64,000 bases of DNA. It comes from CAWHHZ01 sp963829355. GTDB taxonomy: Bacteria > Acidobacteriota > Thermoanaerobaculia > Gp7-AA8 > JAHWKK01. The DNA lies in contig CAWHHZ010000004.1 in NCBI GenBank assembly GCA_963829355.1, forward strand, positions 62,001 to 126,000. Reading direction: 5' to 3'. The number at the start of each line of letters is the position of its first letter. Position 1 is the first letter of the stretch. Below are positions 26,262 to 35,495 of this stretch, piece after piece. The translations under genes and the position numbers were made by a program. The notes below the pieces were generated by a model. It did no database searches. It was not told the DNA's origin and saw only the letters and a program-made list of their open reading frames with translations.

Positions 26262-28823
26262 ATGAACCGAGTCGTCCGGAGTGCTTGTTGCGCGCTGCTC
26301 GTTCTCGTCGGAGGATGGGCCGCTCCGGCTCAGGAACTCGATCCAGGGACGCTCAAGCTCTCGAGCTCAGAGCAGCGTCAGCGCATTGCGAGACTCGACG
26401 AACCCGCCCGCGAGTTTCTGCGCGTTGCCCGTCCCATCATGGCGCCCGCCGAACTGGACGCGTTTCTTCTCATCGATGACGACGAGGAGAGAAGCAAAGC
26501 GATTTCTCGTTTCTGGAAGGAGCACGCGGGAGGGCTGGACGGCGAAGCATGGCGGCGTGACTACCTCGACCGTTTCAGCGAGTCTTCCTCGATGTTCGAA
26601 AGTCTCGAGAGCGACCGCGCCCAGATTTATCTTCTGAGGGGCCGTCCGTCGGCGATGATGCCGGTCCCGTGTCCGGACTTTTTCAAGCAGATCGAGGTGT
26701 GGACGTACGAGACATTCCCCGGCATAGAAGGAAAGGTCCACCTCCTTTTCTACAAAAACAGGGAAGGCTCGCCTTTCACGCTTCTGACGCCGATCGAGGA
26801 GGACCACCGTACGCTCGACGAAACGGTTCTCTCGGACAAGGGAAAGCGGCTCGGGCCGGTGCCGATCATTCTCGGGATCCCGGACCGTCCGTCGGAGGAG
26901 CCGCGCCCGATGGCGCTCGATTGTCCCGGCGGTCGCGAAGCGCTCGCGGCGCTGAGTCTCATGAAGAGCTCGCCGGAGAGAGTCGAGGATCTGCTCGACC
27001 GCTCATTTCATCCACGACGGCGGGACAGTTCAGTTCGAACTGTGAAGCTCGAGTCCGGCGATCGGGGAAACGTGCCCCTGCGTGCCGAAGTCTCCTACCC
27101 CGGAAAGCGTGGTGGCCGGACCGTGACCATGATCAGGCTCGCGATCGGGCGCGATGAGCTCGTAGCCAGGAGCGAGGACGATCGCGAGCTCTATGCATTG
27201 CGAGTGCGGGGAGAGCTCAGCGACGATCGCGGTGTGGCCGACAGGTTTCGCTATGACTATGAGTTGCCGGGGGGCGACGTCGACGAGCTCGAAGTGGTGA
27301 TCGAGCGCTTTCTGCCCCCGTACGATTACGAGTTGACCCTTCACGTCCAGGACGAGGAATCAAGCTCCGAGGGGCTTTTGTCGATCCCGATCGAGGTCCC
27401 GTACATCGACCCGCTCGAGCGGAGCACAGTCGCGGGAGAGCGCACGGCAGTCCGGGCGGAGATGGAGCAGCAGTTCCGCCGTGGAGAGTCCTCGATCCGC
27501 ATTGTGCCGCTCGGCCAGGGCTTCTTCACAGGGCCGCAGCGATTCGACACACTTCTGACAGGTGAAGAGATCAGCTCGGTCGACTTCTTCGTCGATGACC
27601 GGAAAGTGATGTCGAAGCGAACTGCTCCCTATACGCTCGAGCTCGATCTCGGTGAGATACCGATCCCGACGAAGGTCCGTGTCGTGGCGCGAAACGGCGA
27701 CGGCCGCATCATCGCCGGCGATCAACTGGTCGTGAACGGAGGGTCCGATCCCTTCCGGGTCCGCATCGTCACGCCGCGAGTCTCGCACGGACTGAGCGGA
27801 GAGACGCGGGTCGAGGTGGCGGTCAATGTCCCATCCAATCATGAGCTCGAGTCGGTCGAGCTGTATCTGAATGATGAGCGGGTGGCAACCGGCTACGAGA
27901 GCACCCTGGTCTATGTCGTCGACGTCCCGTCCGAGTCGCAGACGACGTTCATTCGCGCGGTCGCAACGCTCGACGATGAAACGGGCTCGACGGCCGAGGA
28001 CGTAGTCCTACTCAATGCGCCGGAGATGCTCGAGCAGGTCGACGTCAGACTCGTGGAGCTGCCGACCACCGTGGTTCAGGGGCGTGACTTCGTGAGCGAT
28101 CTGACGGCACGCGACTTCGAGGTGCTCGACGAGGGAAAGAGAGTGGAGATCGAGCGCTTCGAGTATGTCCGCGATCTGCCGCTGTCGATCGGGATGGCCA
28201 TGGATTCCTCGGGGTCGATGCAGCCGCGCATGGCTCAGGCGCTCCAGACGGGAGCGCGGTTCTTCCAGCGAGTCATGAGGCCTGGTGACCGGGCGTTCCT
28301 TCTCGCATTCAATGATGAGCCGAGACTGGTCCAGGAATGGACCGACAGCCTCGGCGATCTGGCGGCCGGACTGGCGACGCTCGAGGCGAGCGAGATGACG
28401 GCGATGTACGACGCCGTGATCCACTCGCTCTACAACTTCCAGGGGTTGCGTGGCCAGAAGGCCCTCGTCCTGCTGAGCGATGGGCAGGATACGGCTTCGA
28501 AATTCTCGTTCGATCAGGTCCTCGAGTACTCGAGACGCTCCGGAATCCCGATCTATACGATCGGTCTCGGGATCAGGCGAGACGACGTCGAGACTCGTGC
28601 AAAGCTGGTCCGTCTGGCGAAGGAGACGGGTGCGGAGTCGTACATGATCGAGGTTCCGGGAGCCTTGAGCGACATCTATGACGAGATCGAGGTCCAGCTC
28701 CGATCGCAGTACATCCTCGGATTCTATCCGTCACAAGAGGCTCGCGAAGCAGGGGAGTGGCGGAAGATCGAGGTCAAAGTCGAGAACGGCAAGGCCAGAA
28801 CGGTCCACGGGTATTATCCGTAG
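26262..28823 (+). CDS. Secreted GWxTD + VWA domain protein, paralogue 2
   Basis: 853 residues, uninterrupted, with the same architecture as the upstream gene, 24 bases away and same direction. Signal peptide (to APAQ), GWxTD-like region (KAISRFWKEHAGG … AQIYLLRGRPSA), repeated beta-sandwich segment (VDFFVDDRKVMSKRTAPYTLELDL), VWA MIDAS IGMAMDSSGSM and ALVLLSDGQDT, terminal LGFYPSQE … IEVKVENGKARTVHGYYP. The two proteins are clearly diverged duplicates; their operon layout suggests they act together, perhaps as a heteromeric envelope complex (inference). Confidence 0.87.
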   Translation: MNRVVRSACCALLVLVGGWAAPAQELDPGTLKLSSSEQRQRIARLDEPAREFLRVARPIMAPAELDAFLLIDDDEERSKAISRFWKEHAGGLDGEAWRRDYLDRFSESSSMFESLESDRAQIYLLRGRPSAMMPVPCPDFFKQIEVWTYETFPGIEGKVHLLFYKNREGSPFTLLTPIEEDHRTLDETVLSDKGKRLGPVPIILGIPDRPSEEPRPMALDCPGGREALAALSLMKSSPERVEDLLDRSFHPRRRDSSVRTVKLESGDRGNVPLRAEVSYPGKRGGRTVTMIRLAIGRDELVARSEDDRELYALRVRGELSDDRGVADRFRYDYELPGGDVDELEVVIERFLPPYDYELTLHVQDEESSSEGLLSIPIEVPYIDPLERSTVAGERTAVRAEMEQQFRRGESSIRIVPLGQGFFTGPQRFDTLLTGEEISSVDFFVDDRKVMSKRTAPYTLELDLGEIPIPTKVRVVARNGDGRIIAGDQLVVNGGSDPFRVRIVTPRVSHGLSGETRVEVAVNVPSNHELESVELYLNDERVATGYESTLVYVVDVPSESQTTFIRAVATLDDETGSTAEDVVLLNAPEMLEQVDVRLVELPTTVVQGRDFVSDLTARDFEVLDEGKRVEIERFEYVRDLPLSIGMAMDSSGSMQPRMAQALQTGARFFQRVMRPGDRAFLLAFNDEPRLVQEWTDSLGDLAAGLATLEASEMTAMYDAVIHSLYNFQGLRGQKALVLLSDGQDTASKFSFDQVLEYSRRSGIPIYTIGLGIRRDDVETRAKLVRLAKETGAESYMIEVPGALSDIYDEIEVQLRSQYILGFYPSQEAREAGEWRKIEVKVENGKARTVHGYYP

Positions 28824-29051
28824 TCTTCAGTCGTCAGTCGTCAGTCGTTGGTCATTGGTCGTGAGTGAGTCGTCAGGCCGCGAAGGCCCGCGAAGGCGGG
28901 CCGAAACAACCTGGCCCAGTGGCGTAAGCCCTGGGGTTCGAGCCGGCACGACGGCATGGAATTCAGGGAAACACGTTGCAGGTATCATCTCGCACGCGCC
29001 GTCCAGGTTTCGATTTTCGATCGTCGGGTGTCTCAGTAGCAGGAGGAAAAA
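28824..29051. other. Intergenic gap with GTCAGTC simple repeats
   Basis: Begins with GTCGTCAGTCGTCAGTCGTTGGTCATTGG-type short tandem repeats right after the upstream stop codon, then GC-rich text (GGCCGCGAAGGCCCGCGAAGGCGGGCC). It ends with AGCAGGAGGAAAAA, the ribosome site of the next gene. No gene seen. Confidence 0.5.
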
Positions 29052-29852
29052 ATGAGACATCTGATTCGTATCTTGATTGCTGTGATGGTTGTTGGATTCT
29101 TCGGTGCCGTCGACGCAGCAGCCAGTTCGCAGTTTCGGCTCGAGGTGATCGTGGATGGGGAGCGGCGGCCGGAGTACAAATCCGGAGGGACGCTCTACGT
29201 CGAGGCACTTCGCGGGCACGAGTACGCCTTGCAGCTCACGAATCCTACGTCTGACCGAATCGCCGTCGCGCTCTCGGTGGATGGACTCAACACGATCGAT
29301 GCGAGACACACCACACCGTGGAATGCGTCGAAGTGGGTCGTGGATCCTCATGAAACGGTCGTGATCTCAGGATGGCAGGTCGATTCCGGCACTGCCCGCC
29401 GGTTCTTTTTCACGAGTGAGGAATCCTCCTACGGAGCGAGACTCGGTCAGATCGACAACCTTGGAGTGATCGAAGCAGTGGTGTATCGCGAACGCCGGCC
29501 GAGAATCAGAGGGTATGTGAGTCCAGGGCAGGAGAGAGAGGGAACGCTGTCCGACGCGTCTCCGGAACGATCGGGCGCGGCACGGAGCGAGTCGAAGACC
29601 GAACGTCCACAGTCGGCCCCCGAGGCGAGCGGAAACGAAGTGGCGGAGGACTACGCCGCGACCGGTATGGGTGATCGCACGAGACATTCGGTCCTGAACG
29701 TCGATCTCGATCTCGAATCACATCCGCTCGACACAGTGCGGATCCGCTACGAGTTCCACCCGCAACTGGTGGAGCTCGGCATTCTTCCGGCGCGCCCCAC
29801 ACCCCTCCAGCGCCGCGAGCGCGCACGCGGGTTCGCGTTCTGTCCGGAGTGA
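29052..29852 (+). CDS. Secreted hypothetical protein
   Basis: 266 residues. N-terminal signal peptide (HLIRILIAVMVVGFFGAVDAAA), then a beta-rich domain with EVIVDGERRPEYKSGGTLYVEAL, YALQLTNPTSDRIAVALSVDGLN, W-to-V strands and a SWQVD/RRFFFTSEESSYG segment to about residue 145. A disordered charged linker follows, then a short conserved-looking C-terminus (IRYEFHPQLVELGILP). I do not recognise a named family. Strong AGGAGG site. Probably periplasmic or exported. Confidence 0.7.
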   Translation: MRHLIRILIAVMVVGFFGAVDAAASSQFRLEVIVDGERRPEYKSGGTLYVEALRGHEYALQLTNPTSDRIAVALSVDGLNTIDARHTTPWNASKWVVDPHETVVISGWQVDSGTARRFFFTSEESSYGARLGQIDNLGVIEAVVYRERRPRIRGYVSPGQEREGTLSDASPERSGAARSESKTERPQSAPEASGNEVAEDYAATGMGDRTRHSVLNVDLDLESHPLDTVRIRYEFHPQLVELGILPARPTPLQRRERARGFAFCPE

Positions 29853-29873
29853 GCCACCGACCACGAAAACCTT

Positions 29874-29995
29874 GTCATCCTGAGCGCAGCGAAGGATCGG
29901 GTGCGTCCTGACTCTCGCGTGCTTACCGTCCTGACAGTCGGGACGTACGCGATCCTTCGACCGTCCTCCGCTGCGCTCCGGCGGCTCAGGATGAC
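29874..29995. repeat. Dispersed palindromic repeat, family A copy 6
   Basis: 122 bp bounded by GTCATCCTGAG and CTCAGGATGAC between convergent genes, with GAAGGATCGGG and GATCCTTCGAC arms and the CCTCCGCTGCGCTCCGG block shared, inverted, with copy 3. Confidence 0.85.
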
Positions 29996-30044
29996 AGCCC
30001 GCGATCTTCAAGGCAGCGAACCAAACGCGATTCACACCACAACG

Positions 30045-30075
30045 AAAAACGGCCGGGCATCACCTGCCCGGCCGT
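30045..30075 (-). terminator. Rho-independent terminator of the M3 peptidase gene
   Basis: On the minus strand a perfect 11-bp stem ACGGCCGGGCA/TGCCCGGCCGT with a short loop is followed by TTTTT. It lies 28 bases after the peptidase stop codon. Confidence 0.85.
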
Positions 30076-30102
30076 TCTCGGTTCTCTTCCTGTTGTTGCG
30101 GA

Positions 30103-32251
30103 TCAGTTGACGTCCTTCAGTCCGCGCTCCTCGAGGAGCGGCTCGACGCTCGGCTCATGGCCGGCGAAGGCGTGGTACATCGGGCCCTCTTCCATCGTGC
30201 CTCCCCGGGAGAGGATCATGTCACGGTAGCGCTGGCCATTCTCGCGAGTCAGCCCTCCGTGATCCTTGAACCAGTACCACGCGTCATGATCGATCACCTC
30301 CGACCACAGGTACGAGTAGTAGCCCGCGGAGTATCCGCCGTCCCAGATGTGCGAGAAGTAAGTCGAGTGGTAGCGAGGCGGAACCTCATCCATCGCGATC
30401 TGGAAGCGCTTCAGCGCTGCCGGCTCGAACGTGTCGGGACTCTGCTCGGCCAGCTCCTGCCGGCAGCGTGTGCCACGCCAGATCGAGCAGTGCCGCGCCC
30501 AGGTACTCGGTGGTCGCATATCCCTGGTTGAACTTCGACGACTTCTGAATCTTTGCCACGAGCTCCTTCGGCATCGGCTTCCCCGTCTCGTAGTGCTTCG
30601 CGTAGTTCGCGAAGACCTGCGGATAGAGGGCCCAGTGCTCATTGAACTGCGAGGGGAACTCGACGAAATCGCGGGCAGTGTTTGCGCCGCTCTGCGACGG
30701 GTAACGAACATCGGAGAACATGCCGTGGAGCGCGTGTCCGAACTCGTGGAACATCGTCGTGACGTCGTCGTAGCTCAGCAGGGCCGGCTGTCCCGGGGCG
30801 GGCTTCTGGAAGTTCGCCACGTTGTAGACGACCGGGAGATTGCCAGTCATCTGACTCTGATCGACGAAGTTGTCCATCCACGCGCCGCCGCTCTTCGAGG
30901 GTCGGGCGTAGTAGTCGGCGTAGAACAGAGCGAGTGGAGCTCCATCGGCGTCGGTGACCTCGAAAACGCGGACGTCGGGATGGTAGACCGGGATATCGTC
31001 GCGCTCGGTGAAGGTGATGCCGTAGAGCTTGTTCGCGGCGTAGAAGACGCCATCCTGGAGTACGCGGTTCAGCTCGAAGTATGGCTTGATCTCCGATTCA
31101 TCCAGATCGTACTCCGCCTTGCGGACCTTCTCCGAGTACAGCTCCCAGTCCTGGGGTCCGAGCTGGAAGTCTCCGCCTTCACTCTCGATCATCTTCTGCA
31201 GCTTGGCAGCCTCGGCGCGGGCCTTGGCGGTCGATGCCGGCACCAGGTCCGTCAGAAGTTTCATCGCTGCTTCGGGCGTCCTCGCCATCTGTTCGTCGAG
31301 CACGTATGCAGCCCAGTTCGGGAAGCCGAGCAGTTCGGCTTTCTTTGCGCGAACCGCCGCGAGTCGCGAGATGATCGCGCGGTTGTCGTTGTCTCCGTCG
31401 TGGTCGCCACGAGCAACCGAAGATGCGAACAGCCGCGTGCGCAGCTCACGGTCCTTCAGAGATGCCAGAGCAGGCTGCTGCGTCGTGTTCTGCAGTGGAA
31501 GCACCCACGCGTTCTGAAGTCCGCGATCCTGCGCCCGTTCGGCTGCTGCCGCGATCTCGGCCTCGCTGAGCCCGGCGAGCTTCGCCCGGTCCTTCACGAT
31601 GACCGCACCTTCGTTGGTGGAGGCAAGCAGACGATCGTGAAAGTCGGTCGTGAGTTTCGACTCTTCCTGATTGAGGGCACGGAGCTTCGCCTGATCCTCA
31701 TCGGAGAGCTCGGCGCCGTTGCGCACGAAGCGACGATAGAAGTCTTCGACCAGACGCTTCGACTGCGGGTCGAGATCATTTCGCTGCTCGTAGATCGCCT
31801 TGACCCGCGAGAAGAGCTCCGGATTCATGAAGATCGCATCCTGATGGGCTGCGAGCTTCGGTGCTTCGTCTCCGAGCACCTTCTGGATCGTGTCGTTGGT
31901 GTCGGCCTGGCTGAGGGCGAAGAAGACCTTCGAGACTCGGTCCAGCAGCGCTCCGGAGCGCTCCAGGGCCTCGATTGTATTTGCAAAGGTCGCTGGCTTC
32001 GGATTGTTCGCAATCGCTTCGATCTCGGCGAGATGCTGCTTCATTCCCTCTTCGAGAGCGGGCTGGTAATCGGTATCGCGAATCTCGTCGAAGGGAGGAG
32101 CGTGAAACGGGAGTGTGCTCTCCGCGAAGAACGGATTCTGTCGTGCAGTCGCCGCCGGGGAGACGCTGCTCATCGTGGTGTCGGGTTGATTCGTAGCGCA
32201 GCCGGTCATGACCAGCAGTGCCGCGATGACGTAGGAAAAGCGTCGTGTCAT
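30103..32251 (-). CDS. M3 family oligopeptidase lipoprotein (frameshift near 30465)
   Basis: Zinc metallopeptidase of the M3 family (Dcp/thimet-like), about 715 residues after correction. Lipoprotein signal with lipobox VMTGC (Cys18 from ATG 32251). The zinc site HEFGH is within DVTTMFHEFGHALHGMFSD; the upstream helical half is typical of M3. One extra base near 30460-30475 separates LAWHTLPA from ELAEQSPDTFEPAALKRF; the C-terminal HIWDGGYSAGYYSYLWSEV, with the substrate-binding tyrosines, is conserved. Outer or inner membrane-anchored peptide degradation is the probable role. Confidence 0.88.
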
Positions 32252-32399
32252 GCGTACCCTTTCTGATAGATCAGTTGAAGTACCGCACGGATCTCGTGCG
32301 GCCGAGACAACCGCTAAAAGGAAAATCGCCCGAGCCTTATTCATCGCACATGGGAATCGTCACGTCCCCTGTCAGATGTTCGCAGCTCTGACACAGTGT

Positions 32400-32595
32400 G
32401 GGGGGTCGGGGCTCCAGCCCCGACTCGCGGAGGGCTCCAGCCCTCCGCAAAGCCAAACGCAAATGGTGGATGAGAAGAGACTGCGAAAGAATCCTGCTCA
32501 GACCTGCTCCCACGGTTCTGGATTCTGCTGGACATCTTTTGCTTTGCGGGGGGCTGGAGCCCCGCCGCGAGTCGGCCCTGGAGAGCCGACCCCCC
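32400..32595. repeat. ~195-bp palindromic repeat, family C copy 1
   Basis: Left arm GGGGGTCGGGGCTCC…, inner AGGGCTCCAGCCCTCCGCAAAGC, right arm GCTTTGCGGGGGGCTGG… ending GGAGAGCCGACCCCCC. Ends four bases before the kinase stop codon. Further copies at 35261, 41244, 43473 (left end lost) and 47310 (left end altered), all in the same orientation. The remaining bases 32252-32399 are upstream of the M3 gene. Confidence 0.85.
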
Positions 32596-32599
32596 TATT

Positions 32600-35224
32600 T
32601 CAGTGAGGCCGCCAGCTCTGGACGAACGTGATCTCGCGCCGTTCACCTTCACCCACTCTGCGGTTGACGAGGAAGCGGGACCCGTCACGGGAGACGTCGT
32701 ACTGACGGAAGAGTGAATCGCGCAGCGGCACATCAAAGAGTGCCACGGGTGTTCCCGAGTCGAATGAGGAGCCGAGCGATACGGGAACCGACATCATCTT
32801 TCCATCCTTCGAAACGTAATAGATCTCGCGGCCGTCCGCGGCCCAGACAGGCTCTTCTCCGCCTCCTCGCGATACGATCCACTTTCCTCGGGACTCGGGA
32901 AACTGAAGAACATACACCTCATCCTGCCCGGACTCGTTCGATGTATAGACCACCCAGTTCCCGTCAGGAGAAAACTGAAGCTCCTGCTCGCTGAATGGTG
33001 AGGCGAGGAATGGCTTCGATTCGTCGCTCTGACGGTCGAGTATCCAGAGGTCACTCCCAGTCCCCTCCGCAGGGATGACCTGATAGGCCAGCCATCGGTC
33101 ATCCGGGCTCAGGTCGACTGGGAGTTTCATGGCGTCGTTTTCCAGAAGCACTTCATCCGTGCCGATTCCCGCGGCGGATCGCTCATAAAGGTCGAGCCCA
33201 CCGTTCTTCTCGGAGAAGAAGATCACCGAGCTGTCATTGGAAGTCCAGAGAGGCGACGATTCGTTCGCCGGATCGTAGGTGAGTCGGGTGGACGCACCGC
33301 GGGCGAGATCGATGATCCAGAGGTCCCCCGACGCCGTCCTCTCTTCGCTGAGGTCGACCACGATCCTGGTCTCATCGTGAGAGAGCCGGGGCGAGTAGTA
33401 CATCGCAGCGGGCGCGACCGTCTCGAGCTCGGTCCCATCTCTCGAGACCCATACGAGCTCACTCCTGCCGCCCTCTTCTCCAGTGACGTATGCAAGCGTG
33501 TCCGTATCGGAGATCGAGAACATGCCGTTCTTCGAGCTCGGATCGTAGAGGACTCCCGCGGCGAGCCTGATGAGATCGCCAGTCGGTTCCAGTGTCTTCG
33601 GGTCAACGGGCTGCGCCTGCAGATCGCCGTCCCTGAGATAGAGAACAAGACCGGGCGATGCATACGCCGTGTTCGAGTAGATACCGTCGATCACGACTCT
33701 AGGCTCGTCTCCCTCCAGTGAACCGACGTACAGCGCGTCGGGCTCCGCGTATCCCCGAATCGAGGTGAAGAGGAACCGCCGACCATCGGGAAGCATCCGC
33801 GGGTTCGTCAGAACGCGATTCGGCAGGTCCGCCACTTTCGTTGCGGCTCCTCCCGAGGCCGCGACACGGAAGACCGACTGGCCTTTCGAGTAGAGGAGCT
33901 CACCGTTGCGGATCCATGAGCCACCACTATCACCGTCGAGATCCTCCGCAATGTCCTGCGCTGAACCGCCCGCGATCGACACGGTCTTGAGCTTTCCGTC
34001 GGCGATGAACGCGATGGACTTCCCGTCCGGGGACCAGAACAGACGGTAACTGTCCTCGGTGGCTGCGAGTGGCCGGGTGGCCGACGAACCGAGATCTCTG
34101 ATCCAGATCTGTGCTTTCTCTCCGGCGCGGTGCCCGATGAACGCAAGGGATCGACCGTCCGGACTCAGCGCAATCTCACCTCCGGTGGAGCTCAGAAAGA
34201 CGCCATCGGGTGGAACGATCGCCGTCTCCGTGCGAGGCGGAACCGGGGCCTTCCAGGTCAGTGCGACGACGATCCAGGTAATCGCGATGAAGGCGGCAGC
34301 CATCCAGCCGAGCCATGTGATGCGTCGCTTCCTGCGGATCGCGGGGAGAGAAATCCCCACCGAGGATCCCGCCTCGGAGATCCACCTCAGCTCGCTCGCG
34401 ACATCGTGCGCCGACTGCCAGCGATCGTCCGGATCTTTCTCGAGACAGCGGTTGACGAGATGGTCGAGCGTCGGGGGAGTGACCTTCGTCACGCTCGAGA
34501 TCGGATCGGGATGTTGCGAGACGATCGCGGCGATGAGACTCGTCTTCGAGCTCCCCTGGAATGCTCTCTGTCCGGTCGACATCTCGTAGATCAGAGCACC
34601 GAGAGCGAAGATGTCGGTGCGGGCATCCGCTTCGAGTCCCTCGAGCTGCTCCGGCGCCATGTACTGAAACGTTCCGAGAATCGTCCCCTCGGCAGTGAGG
34701 GGACGCGCCTGGGTCGGCATCTCCGTCAGTCCCTGCACTGGCGACTCTGTCGAAGATCTGGCCAGACCGAAGTCGAGAAGCTTCGCGCCAGACTTCGTGA
34801 TCATCACGTTGCCGGGCTTGAGATCACGATGAATGATTCCGTTACGATGTGCCGCGCTGAGTGCTTCGGCGATCTGCGAGCCGTAGCGGATCACCTGGTC
34901 GAGCGGGAGCCGCCCCTTCGAGAGCAGGCTCGCGAGTGATTCCCCTGCGATCAGCTCCATTACGAGAAAGTGGACGCCACTCTCGTGTCCCACGTCGAAC
35001 AGCGTGCAGATGTTCGGATGGTTCAGCGAAGAGATGGCTCGCGCCTCGCGATCGAACCGCTGCAGGAACTGGTCGTTCTCCGAGAGGCTCTCGGGAAGAA
35101 TCTTGATCGCGACCTCGCGATCGAGGCGGGTGTCGCGCGCACGCCACACCTCTCCCATCCCACCCGCGCCAATCGACGAGACGATCTCATAGGGCCCCAG
35201 ACGTGACCCGCCGGCAATGTTCAT
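32600..35224 (-). CDS. Serine/threonine protein kinase with TolB-like propeller
   Basis: 874 residues. Kinase domain ~8-275: glycine loop IGAGGMGEVWRA, Lys41, HRDLKPGN (Asp134), DFG (Asp151), and the GTFQYMAPEQLEG activation segment. One membrane helix follows (about 335-357), then a PD40/TolB-like beta-propeller (repeats such as SPDGRSLAFIG, SPDGKSIAFIADG, SPDGNWVVYTSN). It is probably a membrane kinase with a periplasmic propeller that senses a ligand or cell-wall signal. Start ATG 35222-35224. The gene is flanked on both sides by family C repeats. Confidence 0.92.
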   Translation of the reverse strand: MNIAGGSRLGPYEIVSSIGAGGMGEVWRARDTRLDREVAIKILPESLSENDQFLQRFDREARAISSLNHPNICTLFDVGHESGVHFLVMELIAGESLASLLSKGRLPLDQVIRYGSQIAEALSAAHRNGIIHRDLKPGNVMITKSGAKLLDFGLARSSTESPVQGLTEMPTQARPLTAEGTILGTFQYMAPEQLEGLEADARTDIFALGALIYEMSTGQRAFQGSSKTSLIAAIVSQHPDPISSVTKVTPPTLDHLVNRCLEKDPDDRWQSAHDVASELRWISEAGSSVGISLPAIRRKRRITWLGWMAAAFIAITWIVVALTWKAPVPPRTETAIVPPDGVFLSSTGGEIALSPDGRSLAFIGHRAGEKAQIWIRDLGSSATRPLAATEDSYRLFWSPDGKSIAFIADGKLKTVSIAGGSAQDIAEDLDGDSGGSWIRNGELLYSKGQSVFRVAASGGAATKVADLPNRVLTNPRMLPDGRRFLFTSIRGYAEPDALYVGSLEGDEPRVVIDGIYSNTAYASPGLVLYLRDGDLQAQPVDPKTLEPTGDLIRLAAGVLYDPSSKNGMFSISDTDTLAYVTGEEGGRSELVWVSRDGTELETVAPAAMYYSPRLSHDETRIVVDLSEERTASGDLWIIDLARGASTRLTYDPANESSPLWTSNDSSVIFFSEKNGGLDLYERSAAGIGTDEVLLENDAMKLPVDLSPDDRWLAYQVIPAEGTGSDLWILDRQSDESKPFLASPFSEQELQFSPDGNWVVYTSNESGQDEVYVLQFPESRGKWIVSRGGGEEPVWAADGREIYYVSKDGKMMSVPVSLGSSFDSGTPVALFDVPLRDSLFRQYDVSRDGSRFLVNRRVGEGERREITFVQSWRPH

Positions 35225-35260
35225 GATTTCCCCCAGTATAGCCCCCCGTGGGGGTGTCCC

Positions 35261-35455
35261 GTGGGGGTCGGGGCTCCAGCCCCGACTCGCGGAGGGCTTC
35301 AGCCCTCCGCAAAGCCAGCCAAATGGTGGAGAGAAAGAGCTCCGAAACATCCCGCTTCTGACTTACCCCCACGAGTCTGGATTCTGCCCGACATTCCTGC
35401 TTTGCGGGGGGGCTGGAGCCCCGCCGCGAGTCGGCCCTGGAGAGCCGACCCCCAC
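35261..35455. repeat. ~195-bp palindromic repeat, family C copy 2
   Basis: Complete copy, 195 bp, between the divergent kinase and DUF2339 genes, so it occupies the shared promoter region. Same orientation as copy 1; starts GTGGGGGTCGGGGCTCC and ends AGAGCCGACCCCCAC. Confidence 0.87.
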
Positions 35456-35495
35456 GGTTCCAATCCTGAAGTTGATGTAATCTCTATCTGGTCCA

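Noticed and set aside
30431..32266. 611-codon open frame antisense to the M3 peptidase
   Set aside because: It lies wholly within the peptidase gene on the other strand, has Arg/Leu/Val-rich composition and no recognisable motif; typical GC-rich shadow.
32400..35455. Composite transposon carrying the kinase gene
   Set aside because: The flanking repeats encode no transposase and no target duplication is visible around the whole unit; only recombination potential can be claimed.
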